A stretch of 28,347 bases of DNA from Holophaga sp. (GTDB taxonomy: Bacteria; Acidobacteriota; Holophagae; Holophagales; Holophagaceae): the NCBI GenBank assembly GCA_031292735.1, contig JARLGP010000101.1, positions 1 to 28,347 on the forward strand, given 5' to 3'. The translations under genes and the position numbers were made by a program. Shown here piece by piece: positions 7,922 to 16,425 of the stretch (within the stretch, counting starts at the first letter, position 1; every line of letters starts with the position of its first letter). The notes beneath the pieces were generated by a model. That model was not told where the DNA came from, made no database searches, and saw only the letters and a list, made by a program, of their open reading frames with translations.

Positions 7922-9146
7922 GGGCGAGCAGGGTGCGCAGCAGCACGTCGGCGCCCATCTGGAGGTGCCGCGGATCGGTGCGCTCCTCCGGGCTGTGGCT
8001 GATGCCGCCGATGCTGGGCACGAAGATCATGGCCGAAGGGCAGATCCGCGCCAGCATCTGGGCATCCTGGCCGGCGCCCGAGGTCATGCGCCGGATCGGC
8101 AGGCCCAGGGAGGCCGCGGCCTGTTCGATCACCTGGACCGTGCCCGGATCGAACACCACCGGCTCGAAGCGCGCCAGCCGCCGGGTCTCCACGGTCAGCC
8201 CGGTGCTGCCCGCCAGGTCCCGGAGGAAGGCCTCCAGCCTGGCTTCGGCGCCGCGCAGCAGCTGCTCGTCGGTATTGCGCAGGTCCACGGTGACCGCCGC
8301 CTCCCGGGGGATCACGTTGATCAGGTTGGGCTGCAGCCGGATCGAGCCCACGGTGCCCAGCTGGGTGCCGCCCAGCTCCCAGGCCAGGTCGTGCACGAAG
8401 CAGGCGAGCCGGGCGGCACCGTAGGCCGCGTCCCGGCGCAGGCGCATGGGCGTGGTACCGGCATGGTTGGCGCTGCCGCGCAGCACCACTTCCTGCCAGG
8501 AGATGCCCTGCAGGTTGGCCACCGCGCCCAGGTCGCCGCCCTCCTGGTCCAGGATCGGCCCCTGCTCGATGTGCAGTTCCACGAAGGCGTGCGGCACGAT
8601 GGCGCCGGGCTCCATGGGGCCGGCATAGCCGATCCGCTCCAGCTCGGCGCCGAACCGGGTCTGGTCGATGCCGGTGATCGCCAGGGCTTCCGCCACCGTC
8701 ATCCCGCCGGCGTAGACCAGCGAGCCGGCCATGTCCGGCTGGAACCGGACCCCTTCCTCGTTGCTGAACACCGCCACCGCCAGCGGCCGGCGGGTCACGA
8801 TGCCGCGTTCGTTCAGGACGTGCACCGCCTCCAGGGCGGCCAGCACTCCCAGGCAGCCGTCGTACTGGCCGCCGGTGGCCACCGTGTCGATGTGTGAGCC
8901 GGTCATCACCGGCTCCAGGTCCTCGCTGCCCCGGCGCAGCCCGAACAGGTTGCCCACCCGGTCCACCCGCACCTCCAGCCCCAGTTCCTGCATCCAGGAC
9001 ACCACCAGGTCGCGCCCCTGGCGGTCGGCGTCGCTGAACGCGAGCCGGCAGCAGGAGCCGTCTTCCTGGCGGCCCACGGCCCCCAGCCGGTCGAGCCGGT
9101 CCAGCAGGCGCTTGCCGTCGCAATGGAGGGATTCCACATGGGTCAT
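7905..9146 (-). CDS. M20-family Zn-dependent amidohydrolase (N-carbamoyl-L-amino acid hydrolase / allantoate amidohydrolase type)
   Basis: A 413-residue metallo-hydrolase of the AllC/HyuC/AmaB group, expected to cleave the amide of an N-carbamoyl amino acid, allantoate or ureidoglycine-like substrate. Metal-binding motifs are visible: TGSHIDTVATGGQYDG (H85 and D96), FSNEEGVRF (E130/E131) and VELHIEQGPILD with a further histidine; the dimerisation lid is present (GSANHAGTTPMRLRRDA). The length matches the family at about 410. Start: ATG at 9146 has AAGGA seven bases upstream; a more distal start at 9188 would add a 14-residue non-conserved tail. No allantoin or hydantoin pathway genes are nearby, so substrate remains open. 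It is the last gene of a probable minus-strand operon, 58 bp after DUF554. Confidence 0.85.
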   Translation of the reverse strand: MTHVESLHCDGKRLLDRLDRLGAVGRQEDGSCCRLAFSDADRQGRDLVVSWMQELGLEVRVDRVGNLFGLRRGSEDLEPVMTGSHIDTVATGGQYDGCLGVLAALEAVHVLNERGIVTRRPLAVAVFSNEEGVRFQPDMAGSLVYAGGMTVAEALAITGIDQTRFGAELERIGYAGPMEPGAIVPHAFVELHIEQGPILDQEGGDLGAVANLQGISWQEVVLRGSANHAGTTPMRLRRDAAYGAARLACFVHDLAWELGGTQLGTVGSIRLQPNLINVIPREAAVTVDLRNTDEQLLRGAEARLEAFLRDLAGSTGLTVETRRLARFEPVVFDPGTVQVIEQAAASLGLPIRRMTSGAGQDAQMLARICPSAMIFVPSIGGISHSPEERTDPRHLQMGADVLLRTLLALSADD

Positions 9147-9204
9147 GGTCAGGTCCTTGATGGGTGATTCTTGGCAAACAACCGGCACGTTCCAGTCTAC
9201 CCGT

Positions 9205-9963
9205 TCACCCCAGGAAGTAGGCCAGGACGCTGGCCACGAACACCCCCGGCAGCATGTTCCCCACCGGCAGCCGCTTGATGCCGGTGAGATCCAGCCCGAT
9301 GGCGGCGATCAGCAGGCCGCCGGTGGCGGTGAGGGTGGCCAGCACGGGCAGGGTGAGCAGGGGCGTCACCTGTCCCGCGGCCAGGGTGATCCCGCCCTGG
9401 TAGAGCAGCACCGGAACGGCCGAAAGGGCCACGCCCAGGCCCAGGGCGCTGGCCAGCATGACCGCGCTGATGCCGTCCAGCATCGCTTTCATGAAGAGGA
9501 TGCGGGGCTGCCCCGCGGCATCCTGGATGGGACCGAGCACCGCCAGGGCTCCGATGCAATACATGAGGGTGGCGGTCACGAAACCCTCCATCAGGTTGTG
9601 GCCATCGCCGGAACCGGCCGGAAGGGCCGAAGCCCAGCCCTGCAGCCGGAGTCCGAGCCGCTCCAGCCGGTCCTCCAGTTGCAGCAGTTCGCCCAGGATG
9701 CCGCCCGCGACCATCCCTCCGATGACCACCAGGGGATTGGGGTGGTAGGGCAGCGCGCCGGCGTAGTGCAGTCTGGCCGCATCCACCCGCGGATCCAGCG
9801 CCATCTGCATCCCCAGGTAGAAGGTGGTCAGGCCCAGGGCGGTCATGACGGTCCGTCGCACCCGCTCCGGGATGAGCCGGCCGAACAGCACGCCCGGTAT
9901 GGTTCCGACCAGGATGGCGCCTGCGTTGACGAGGGTTCCGATCCCAGCGATGCCGGCCCGCAC
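9205..9963 (-). CDS. DUF554 family membrane protein
   Basis: A 252-residue inner-membrane protein with about seven hydrophobic segments. It matches DUF554 (the YdfK/YqgA group): GTLVNAGAILVGTIPGVLFGRLIPE at the start, the glycine-rich core VVIGGMVAGGILGELLQLEDRLE, the polar FVTATLMYCIGALAVLGPIQDA, and LFMKAMLDGISAVMLASALG, all family hallmarks. Its role is unknown; it is predicted to be a transporter-like protein, but no substrate is established. The start is GTG at 9963, only 3 bases after the ybaK stop, so it is probably translationally coupled. The distal start agrees with the family's typical M..GTLVNAGAI beginning. Confidence 0.85.
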   Translation of the reverse strand: MRAGIAGIGTLVNAGAILVGTIPGVLFGRLIPERVRRTVMTALGLTTFYLGMQMALDPRVDAARLHYAGALPYHPNPLVVIGGMVAGGILGELLQLEDRLERLGLRLQGWASALPAGSGDGHNLMEGFVTATLMYCIGALAVLGPIQDAAGQPRILFMKAMLDGISAVMLASALGLGVALSAVPVLLYQGGITLAAGQVTPLLTLPVLATLTATGGLLIAAIGLDLTGIKRLPVGNMLPGVFVASVLAYFLG

Positions 9964-9966
9964 CGG

Positions 9967-10428
9967 CTAATCCGCCTCTTCGAAGGCGACCACCCGGCCG
10001 CCGGTGACTTCCGCCAGCTGCGCCAGGGTGGTGCGCACGCCGGTGGCGTCGTTGCCGGCGGCGGGAAACACCGTTTCATACAGGCCCAGGTCGCGGTCCA
10101 GCAGGATCTCCACCCCTTCCAGCCCGAACGGGCAGACCCCGCCCGGCCGGAAGCCGGTGACCCGCTCGGTCTCTTCCGCCGTGGTCATGGACACCTTGGA
10201 GCCCACCAGCCGTTTGAGCACGCCCGAAGGGATGCGCTTGTCGCCCGGGCACACCACCAGCACGAACTCTCCGGCCTTGCTCTTGAAGAGCAGGGATTTG
10301 GCGATGCGCGCCACTTCGACGCCCAGGCGCCGGGCGGCCATTTCGGCGGTGGGCGTGCTGCCCGGCTCGTACTCCAGCACTTCAAGCCCGTGGGCGTCCA
10401 CCACCTTCTGCACTTTCAGAGGAATCAT
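9967..10428 (-). CDS. YbaK/EbsC family aminoacyl-tRNA deacylase
   Basis: A 153-residue cytoplasmic protein with the YbaK/ProRS-editing fold, which hydrolyses mischarged aminoacyl-tRNAs in trans (Cys-tRNA(Pro) in the case of YbaK). The pattern is visible: VARIAKSLLFKSKAGEFVLVVCPGDKRI with the active-site lysine region, then TGFRPGGVCPFGL, the conserved Gly-Gly-x-x-Pro-Phe-Gly loop, and LLDRDLGLYETVFPAAG. The EbsC/YeaK-like subtype with Cys at VCPFG seems likelier than strict YbaK; the exact tRNA specificity is not assignable. The start ATG has GGAG six bases upstream. It lies between an envelope lipoprotein cluster and DUF554 in one minus-strand run. Confidence 0.85.
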   Translation of the reverse strand: MIPLKVQKVVDAHGLEVLEYEPGSTPTAEMAARRLGVEVARIAKSLLFKSKAGEFVLVVCPGDKRIPSGVLKRLVGSKVSMTTAEETERVTGFRPGGVCPFGLEGVEILLDRDLGLYETVFPAAGNDATGVRTTLAQLAEVTGGRVVAFEEAD

Positions 10429-10437
10429 CCTATGCTC

Positions 10438-11484
10438 CTACCACTTGCCCAGGTCGTTCAGCCATGCGGCCACGGCCTTGCCCAGCTTGGCCTTGTAGTC
10501 CGCCAGCAGCAGGCTGTCGGCCTGGAATTCGTTAACGCCCACGCCCTTGGCCACGATGGCCACCGACTCGTACTCCTGGCCGGTGCTGTCCACCAGGGTG
10601 AGGCTGAGGGAGCCCTGGGCCACCACGAAGTCGGCGGAGCGCTGGTAGTCCCACCAGGCGCGCCGTCCCACGGTCACCCCGTTGCGCCCGCTGCGCACCC
10701 GCAGGGTGATGGAGAACAGGGGGTTCTGGTCGGACCAGCCCATGCCTTCCCTGAGCACGGCGTTGCGCACCACGCCCTTCACGTCCTGGTCCAGCTCGAT
10801 GCCGGGAGTGGGCGTCAGTCCGAAGGTGAGGGCGGACCGGGCCGCCACCATCTTCCGCTCGGTGTCCAGCCGGCACTGGAGCACGTCGGCGCGCAGCCCG
10901 GGGTCGCCCCCGCCGCCGCTGAGCAGCCCGGCCATGTCATCCAGCTTGAGCAGCTCCTCGTGGGCCTTCTTCAGCCCCTGGGCCGCCACCAGCTTGCCCC
11001 GGACGCCCTGTTCCGGGCGCTGCGCGCCCAGGTCGGCCTTCAGGGTGTCCAGCCGGGTCTGCAGCTCCCGCTGGGCGATGCCCAGGTCCAGGTAGGCCAG
11101 GGCGTAGCCGGTGCCCCCGGGCCGGTCCAGGAAGGTTTCCTCCACCACCAGCCCGGGCAGGTCGGTGGCCTGGGACTGCACCTCGGTGCCCACCTGGGCG
11201 TTCTGGGTGCGGCTGGCCTGGGCCGGGCCGCCGGTGGCCCGGCTTTCCTGGTAGGTGGTGGTGACCCGGGTGTCGCCCTTGACGTTGGCGCGGCACCGGC
11301 TGATCACGTCGGCCCGGGCGTTGTCGGACACCTGGCGCAGGGTCACGGCGTCGCTGGTGATGGCCGCCAGGCCCAGCCCGTAGACCCGGCCGGACTGGGT
11401 GGGCAGCACGTTGATCCAGATGGGCTTCACGGCCACCGGCGGCGCGGCGACCAGCGCGGGAACGAGCAGGAACATGGACAACAT
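10438..11484 (-). CDS. LPP20-like exported protein
   Basis: A 348-residue exported protein with an N-terminal hydrophobic stretch (MLSMFLLVPALVAA) as a probable signal peptide and no lipobox cysteine. The region VYGLGLAAITSDAVTLRQVSDNARADVISRC resembles the LPP20 domain pattern, in which an early Y-G-x-G is followed by alternating small residues and an ADVISR-like helix. The middle (about 145-205) is helical with a Leu-rich, Glu/Lys-rich stretch, and the C-terminal third is beta-rich. No enzyme motifs are seen. Known relatives are outer-membrane proteins of unclear role. It lies 11 bp after lpoB and 9 bp before ybaK. Together with its two upstream neighbours it forms a recurring LPP20-LpoB-COG3014 trio. 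Confidence 0.65.
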   Translation of the reverse strand: MLSMFLLVPALVAAPPVAVKPIWINVLPTQSGRVYGLGLAAITSDAVTLRQVSDNARADVISRCRANVKGDTRVTTTYQESRATGGPAQASRTQNAQVGTEVQSQATDLPGLVVEETFLDRPGGTGYALAYLDLGIAQRELQTRLDTLKADLGAQRPEQGVRGKLVAAQGLKKAHEELLKLDDMAGLLSGGGGDPGLRADVLQCRLDTERKMVAARSALTFGLTPTPGIELDQDVKGVVRNAVLREGMGWSDQNPLFSITLRVRSGRNGVTVGRRAWWDYQRSADFVVAQGSLSLTLVDSTGQEYESVAIVAKGVGVNEFQADSLLLADYKAKLGKAVAAWLNDLGKW

Positions 11485-11495
11485 GGCAGCGCCTC

Positions 11496-12095
11496 CTAGC
11501 TTCCGAACAGCCTGCGGACGCTGTCCTTGCGGATCTCCACGTCATCCGCCCACTCGATCACCGCGGTCTCGATGTCGGTGAGCTGCAGGGTGATCTTGTA
11601 GTAGACGTCCTTGACCCGGCCGTTCTGCTTGACGATCGAGGAGATGTCCCCGCCCAGGAGGTACTTGCTGCCGGTCTGCTTGCCGGCGGTCTTCTGGGTG
11701 GCGGTGTCGGCCATGGTGCCCTGGAGCTTGTACTGGTTCATCAGGTCGCCCTGCATCTCCAGGGCGGAGAAACGCACCTTGCCGGACTTGATGAGGGAGG
11801 TGCGGATCTTGTCGGTGATGGATTTGGTGTCGATGTGCTCGGAGGTCTCGTTGCGCAGCCGGGTGACGGAAACCAGCGGGGGCTTGCCCGGATCGGCCGG
11901 ATCCGGCTGCAGCCGGTTGCTGGCCACCAGGCTCCCGACGATCTTGTCGGCGATCATCTGCAGGTCGGTGGAACCGAAATCGGCGTTCACCGTCTCTGTG
12001 GCCTGGGCGTTGCCATAGCTGGTGACCGGCCCGGAGCACCCCAATCCGAGGCTGACGGCGCCGATGCCTAAGAGGGGCAGGAGCATTCTATTCAT
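11496..12095 (-). CDS. lpoB: LpoB-like penicillin-binding-protein activator lipoprotein
   Basis: A 199-residue outer-membrane lipoprotein. Residues 1-20 form a lipoprotein signal peptide ending in the lipobox LGLGC with lipidated Cys20. The mature domain matches the LpoB family: DLQMIADKIVGSL, VSVTRLRNETSEHIDTK, the SGKVRFS strand, the Gln/Met-rich helix MQGDLMNQYKLQGTM, and SKYLLGGDISSI. In enterobacteria LpoB reaches through the periplasm to stimulate a class A PBP. The start ATG is preceded by AAGGA at proper spacing. It follows the COG3014 gene by 58 bp and precedes the LPP20-like gene by 11 bp. No class A PBP is visible in the window, so its partner is unknown, and an alternative role is possible. 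Confidence 0.82.
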   Translation of the reverse strand: MNRMLLPLLGIGAVSLGLGCSGPVTSYGNAQATETVNADFGSTDLQMIADKIVGSLVASNRLQPDPADPGKPPLVSVTRLRNETSEHIDTKSITDKIRTSLIKSGKVRFSALEMQGDLMNQYKLQGTMADTATQKTAGKQTGSKYLLGGDISSIVKQNGRVKDVYYKITLQLTDIETAVIEWADDVEIRKDSVRRLFGS

Positions 12096-12153
12096 GATCT
12101 GTTCCTTCAAGGAGGTTGTGGAGAGCGTTACCACAGAAGCCCTGGTGCAACCA

Positions 12154-13647
12154 TCATTGCAGGTTTGCCGCGGGAGCGGCAGCCTGGATGGGGGCGGGCA
12201 GGGCGCGGGGCGCGGGGAAATCCTCGTCGCCGGGTTGGAAGGTTCTGACGTCGATCCGCTTGAATCCTGGGAAAGCGCGCACCAGCAGGAAGCTGTGGCT
12301 GCCCGGCGCGACGTCCAGCGCCACCGAATCAGCCAGGCCCGGGGCCCGCAATTCCAGCCGGTTGGGGCCCGCGGCAAGGTTGAACTTCGCAACCTGGACC
12401 TCGGCCGGCAGGCTGAGCCAGGAGCGGCGGTCCGCGCTGGTGAGCGCGGCGCTGGTCACTTTGCTCAACAGTCCGCCGAGGGGGCCGAAATTCTTTTCGG
12501 CCTGCTGCTGCACCTCGCCCTTGGCGATGGCCCCCAGCAGGCCCCGGGTGAGGATGCCGGGCATCCGCTCCTGCAGCGCCTTCACCGCGAGGGTGCGGGT
12601 CTCCAGGATGGTCGAGGTCATGTGGGTCCGGTCCGGGGCGAGGATGGTGAGCGGAGCCTGGGGCGCCCCGAAATCGTTGTAGATGGGAAAGGCGAGCCCG
12701 TAAAGCTTGTTGTCCGCGAAAAGGTTGATCTTCACCTCGTCCATCTGCGGCACCAGCCCGGTCTCGAACACCACCACCACCGACCCGGTGCCGGCGGGAT
12801 TCGACACGGGCTGGGCATCGGGCATGCCCAACCGGGTCCTGGCCTCCTCGAACGCCGAATCCGACTGGGCCCGGGCGATCTCCAGGTAGGCGGCGCGCAC
12901 TCCGGGGGCGCGGGGGGCCAGCTCGAAGGCGCGCCGGATCTCCACCATGGCGTCGTTCAGCCCCGCCTCGCCGCGCACCTGGTGGATCTGGCTGGACAAG
13001 TAGTAGGTGAAGGCGTTCTCGAAGGAATTGCGCACGTTCTTCACGTGATCGAACATCCGGCCGTAGCTGGCCTGCACCGCCGGATTGTCCACCCGGGCGT
13101 TTTCCGCCCCGGCCGGCTGGCGGGCGCCGGCCCTGCTCACCTCCCGCTGGTGCCGCTCCCGTTCCAGCCGCTGGTATTCCTCGGCCTTGCGCAGCTCCAC
13201 CCGGGCGCCCTCCAGGTCCCCCAGCAGCAGGAAATTGATGGCGTTGGTGGTGCGCGACATTACCTTGTCGTAGCCGAAGCCCTCGTACTTCATCACCGAT
13301 TCGTTCGCCAGGATCGCCCCGGCGGTACGCCCCGTGGCACCCGCGGAGACCACCGCCTGGCCCTCGTAGTCCTTGGCCACGGCGTCGGCGGTGTTGAAAA
13401 AGCCGATGCTTTTCTTCGTGTCCCCGGCCAGGTGGTAGAACTCGCCCAGCTCGTAGAGGGCCAGCAGGCGGTCACTGCCGGCCCGGGAAGCGTTCTTCAG
13501 GAACACCTTGTCCACCACGCCCAGCTTGTTGGCCCGCAGCCCGTCCAGGGCGGTGCGGAAATCCCTGGGGTGGTCGGCCGAGGCAGGAAGCGCCAGCAGG
13601 CCAAGGAGAGCCAGAACCCGGGGGAAGAAGGCGCGAACCGAATGCAT
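12154..13647 (-). CDS. COG3014-family exported protein, probably envelope associated
   Basis: A 497-residue exported protein of the COG3014 family. A signal peptide (residues 1-24, ending PASA before DHPRD) is clear. Recognition rests on the family block with short helical repeats: LALYELGEFYHLAGDTKKSIGFF, then KYEGFGYDKVMSRTTNAINFLLLGDLEGARVELRKAEEY, and the beta-rich C-terminal half (VVVVFETGLVPQMDEVKI). COG3014 genes are often found next to lpoB and LPP20-like genes, and the same arrangement occurs here; the function is undetermined but points to peptidoglycan or envelope maintenance. The ATG has TGGAG seven bases upstream. It is the first gene of the minus-strand run, divergent from the C40 peptidase gene with a 156-bp shared upstream region. 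Confidence 0.82.
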   Translation of the reverse strand: MHSVRAFFPRVLALLGLLALPASADHPRDFRTALDGLRANKLGVVDKVFLKNASRAGSDRLLALYELGEFYHLAGDTKKSIGFFNTADAVAKDYEGQAVVSAGATGRTAGAILANESVMKYEGFGYDKVMSRTTNAINFLLLGDLEGARVELRKAEEYQRLERERHQREVSRAGARQPAGAENARVDNPAVQASYGRMFDHVKNVRNSFENAFTYYLSSQIHQVRGEAGLNDAMVEIRRAFELAPRAPGVRAAYLEIARAQSDSAFEEARTRLGMPDAQPVSNPAGTGSVVVVFETGLVPQMDEVKINLFADNKLYGLAFPIYNDFGAPQAPLTILAPDRTHMTSTILETRTLAVKALQERMPGILTRGLLGAIAKGEVQQQAEKNFGPLGGLLSKVTSAALTSADRRSWLSLPAEVQVAKFNLAAGPNRLELRAPGLADSVALDVAPGSHSFLLVRAFPGFKRIDVRTFQPGDEDFPAPRALPAPIQAAAPAANLQ

Positions 13648-13803
13648 GAGCAGGCTCCAAAAGAAAGAACAGCCTAACGGATGTGCACGGCCAGGAGTGC
13701 TGAGTTCCGCAAGATAACGCCGCCCCCGAAAATGCGGGGTTCCCGGCCGCTTTGAGTAGCTTATGGTTTAATCGAGCCTCCGGCAACATTCGGAAGAAAT
13801 CCC

Positions 13804-15195
13804 ATGCGTTTCCTGATCCCGTTCCTTCCGCTGTGCCTGGCCCTGGGCGGGGCGCCCTCCCGGCTGTTCCATCTGGAGCCCTACCAGGCCATGGCGGAGC
13901 CCTGGCTGACCGCCACCGGCGACCAGGCCCTGTTCCCGGCGCCGTTCCAGACCCGCAAGGCGGCGGCGTTCCAGCGCGCCTACCTGGGCCCCTGGGATCC
14001 GGACTTCGTGGCCGGCCACCTCACCCCGCAGGTGGCCGGGCTGGAGGCCAGGGTGCTGGCCGACCTCCAGCGGGAGATCGTCGCCCACACCGGGTTCGGC
14101 CCCAACCTCCGGCCCTGGGGCCCCGGCTGGATCCGCCGGATCCAGGCCCAGCTGCCGCCCACCGTGGAAGTACCGTTCCGGTTCCGGGCCGGGCACCGGG
14201 CGGTGGTCACCGAAAACGCCCTGGTTCGGCTGCTGCCCAGCCAGGACCTGTTCCTGCAGAACCCGGAGCTGCCCGGCCAGGGCTACCCGTTCGACCAGCT
14301 CCAGAACTCCGTGCTGTGGGCCGGAACCCCGGTCTACCTGCTGGCGGAAACCCGCGACCGGCGCTGGTGCAAGGTGCTGGCCGCGGACTGCGCCGGGTGG
14401 ATCCGCACCCCGAGCCTCACCCGGGCCGGGGCAGGCTTCGTGCGGCGCTGGCGAGGGGCGGTGCGGCGCCACGGCCTGGTGGCGGCCATCCGGACCGAAA
14501 CGCCGGTGCTGGACACCCGGGGCCGGTTCCACTTCCACGCCTACGTGGGCAGCGTGTTCCCCAGGCGCGCGGCCGGGGGCCCGCGGCCGGCGATCCTGAT
14601 CCCCGGGCGCGATCCCGCCAGCCTCCATGCGGTCTGCACCAAGGCCTTCCTGGAGCCGCGCTGCGGCGTGCCCCAGCCCTGGCCGTACACGCCCCGACAC
14701 GCGGCCGCGCTGTGGCACACCCTCCTGGGCCGCCCCTACGGGTGGGGCAATCTGCAGTTCCACAACGATTGTTCGGCGGAGCTGAAGAGCTTCTTCGCCC
14801 CGTTCGGCCTGTGGCTGCCGCGCAACTCCACCGACCAGCGGGACGCCGGCCGTTCCGTGGACCTCAGCGGGCTGGGTCTGCAGGAGCGGCTGGCGGCCCT
14901 GATCCGGGTGGGCCAGCCGTACCGCTCCCTGGTGTGGATCCAGGGCCACGTGATGCTCTACCTGGGGCCCCTGCAGTACACCGCCGCGGACGGCGAGACC
15001 GCCGCCGGGTTCATGACCTACCAGAACATGTGGGGCCTGCGGCCCCGGGACCTGCCGGACTACCGCGCGATCATTGGCGGCTCGGTGCTCTTCCCGGTGC
15101 TGGAGCGCTATCCGGAGGCGCCGGGCCTGCAGTCCCTGGCCGAGCGCGCGCGACTGGTGGTCACCGATCTGGGGGACGATGGCGGCGACTCTTAA
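13804..15195 (+). CDS. SH3/NlpC-P60 (C40) family peptidoglycan endopeptidase
   Basis: A 463-residue exported cell-wall hydrolase. A hydrophobic N-terminus (MRFLIPFLPLCLALGG) acts as a signal peptide. Residues about 25-140 look like the N-terminal stabilising domain of this family, about 140-270 hold two SH3-type domains (WAGTPVYLLAETRDRRWCKVL and the following AGWIRTPSL), and about 300-430 hold the C40 catalytic domain: PYGWGNLQFHNDCSAELKSFFAPFG with nucleophile Cys323, and the histidine in IQGHVMLYLG (His382). The usual DCSG becomes DCSA here, which is a small deviation. Members cleave peptide bonds in murein stems. It is divergent from COG3014-lpoB, strengthening the envelope theme, and is followed 56 bp later by the pnt genes. 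Confidence 0.82.
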   Translation: MRFLIPFLPLCLALGGAPSRLFHLEPYQAMAEPWLTATGDQALFPAPFQTRKAAAFQRAYLGPWDPDFVAGHLTPQVAGLEARVLADLQREIVAHTGFGPNLRPWGPGWIRRIQAQLPPTVEVPFRFRAGHRAVVTENALVRLLPSQDLFLQNPELPGQGYPFDQLQNSVLWAGTPVYLLAETRDRRWCKVLAADCAGWIRTPSLTRAGAGFVRRWRGAVRRHGLVAAIRTETPVLDTRGRFHFHAYVGSVFPRRAAGGPRPAILIPGRDPASLHAVCTKAFLEPRCGVPQPWPYTPRHAAALWHTLLGRPYGWGNLQFHNDCSAELKSFFAPFGLWLPRNSTDQRDAGRSVDLSGLGLQERLAALIRVGQPYRSLVWIQGHVMLYLGPLQYTAADGETAAGFMTYQNMWGLRPRDLPDYRAIIGGSVLFPVLERYPEAPGLQSLAERARLVVTDLGDDGGDS

Positions 15196-15251
15196 AAAAT
15201 CGGCAAGCGGTCCGGAAATCTGATAGATTTGCCCCTCGCCCGGAGGTGCCC

Positions 15252-16403
15252 GTGAAGATCGCCATTCCGATGGAGATCCGTCCCAACGAGAACCGCGTTG
15301 CCCTGGACCCGGACTCCTGTCGGAAGCTGATCCAGCTGGGCGCCCGGGTTGCCATGGAAGCGGGCGCCGGGGCCCGGGCCTTCTTCCCCGACCAGGCCTA
15401 CCTGGACGCGGGGGTCACCCTGGCGGCGGACCCCGCGGAGCTGCTGGGCGAGGCGGACTTCATCGCCAAGGTCAACGCCCCCGCCCCGCGCCCCGGCGGC
15501 GTCCACGAGGCCGACCTGATGCGGCCGGGGGCGATCCTGCTGGCCTCGCTGTTCCCCACCCGCAACCTGGAGGCCGTGGCCAGGCTGGCCGCGCGCGGCG
15601 TCACCGCGTTCTCCACCGACTGCATCCCGCGCACCACCCGGGCCCAGGCCATGGACACCCTGTCCAGCCAGGCCAACATCGTCGGCTACAAGGGCGTGCT
15701 GCTGGGCGCGGCCGCGCTGCCCAGGTACTTCCCCATGCTCATGACCGCCGCCGGCACCACCCTGCAGGCCAAGGTGTTCGTCATCGGCTGCGGGGTGGCC
15801 GGGCTCCAGGCCATCGCCACCGCCAAGCGGCTGGGCGCCGCGGTGAGCGCCACCGACGTGCGCCCCGAGGTGAAGGAGCAGATCGAATCGGTGGGCGGCA
15901 AGTACGTCGGCATCGAGCTGGCCCAGAGCGCCCAGGCCGGCGGCGGCTATGCCGCCGAGCTCTCGGCCGAGGACAAGGCCCGCCAGGCCAGGATGCTGGC
16001 CGAGCACTGCGCCGTGGTGGACATGGTGGTGACCACCGCGCTCATCGGCGGGGTGGTGGCGCCCAGGCTCATCGACGAGGGGATCGTGCGTTCCATGAAG
16101 CCCGGTTCGGTGCTGGTGGACCTGGGCGCGGACGGCGGCGGCAACTGCGCGCTTTCCCGCCTGGGCGAAACCGTGACGGTGGGCGGGGTCACCATGCTGG
16201 CCCCGCTGAACCTGCCCGCCACCCTGCCCTACCACGCGAGCATGATGTTCTCGCGCAACCTGCTCAACTTCATCACCGCCTTCTGGGACAAGCCCGAGTC
16301 GCGCTTCCGGCTGGACTGGGCCGACGACCTGCTGAAGGGCTGCTGCGTGACCCACGACGGCAAGGTGGTGCATGGTCCCACCCAGAAAGCGATCCAGGCC
16401 TGA
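15252..16403 (+). CDS. pntAA: NAD(P) transhydrogenase subunit alpha part 1 (PntAA)
   Basis: A 383-residue cytoplasmic NAD(H)-binding domain I of the proton-translocating transhydrogenase, which transfers hydride between NADH and NADP+ using the proton gradient. Visible are the AlaDH/PNT N-terminal block with MEIRPNENRVALDP, the Rossmann glycine motif VIGCGVAGLQAIATAKRLGAAVSATDVRP, and the mobile-loop region GYAAELSAEDKARQARML. It is the split form that lacks the membrane part, encoded separately next door. The start is GTG at 15252, with GGAGG five bases before it; longer plus-strand frames reaching upstream read through the C40 gene in another frame and are not used. Confidence 0.93.
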   Translation: MKIAIPMEIRPNENRVALDPDSCRKLIQLGARVAMEAGAGARAFFPDQAYLDAGVTLAADPAELLGEADFIAKVNAPAPRPGGVHEADLMRPGAILLASLFPTRNLEAVARLAARGVTAFSTDCIPRTTRAQAMDTLSSQANIVGYKGVLLGAAALPRYFPMLMTAAGTTLQAKVFVIGCGVAGLQAIATAKRLGAAVSATDVRPEVKEQIESVGGKYVGIELAQSAQAGGGYAAELSAEDKARQARMLAEHCAVVDMVVTTALIGGVVAPRLIDEGIVRSMKPGSVLVDLGADGGGNCALSRLGETVTVGGVTMLAPLNLPATLPYHASMMFSRNLLNFITAFWDKPESRFRLDWADDLLKGCCVTHDGKVVHGPTQKAIQA

Positions 16404-16425
16404 AGCACCGGAAAGGAGCAACCAC

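Noticed and set aside
8731..11499. A 922-codon plus-strand open frame opposite the amidohydrolase, DUF554, ybaK and LPP20-like genes
   Set aside because: The protein is low-complexity, rich in Gly, Gln, His, Arg and Pro, and spans four well-supported minus-strand genes. High-GC codon bias makes such antisense frames open by chance.
13728..13743. CCCCG-AAAATG-CGGGG hairpin between COG3014 and the C40 gene
   Set aside because: A five-bp stem in very GC-rich sequence and no T-run on either strand; could occur by chance, and both genes point away from it.
15216..15230. Small AAATCT-GAT-AGATTT hairpin before pntAA
   Set aside because: Only six AT-rich base pairs and no T-run; too weak to call a terminator or operator.
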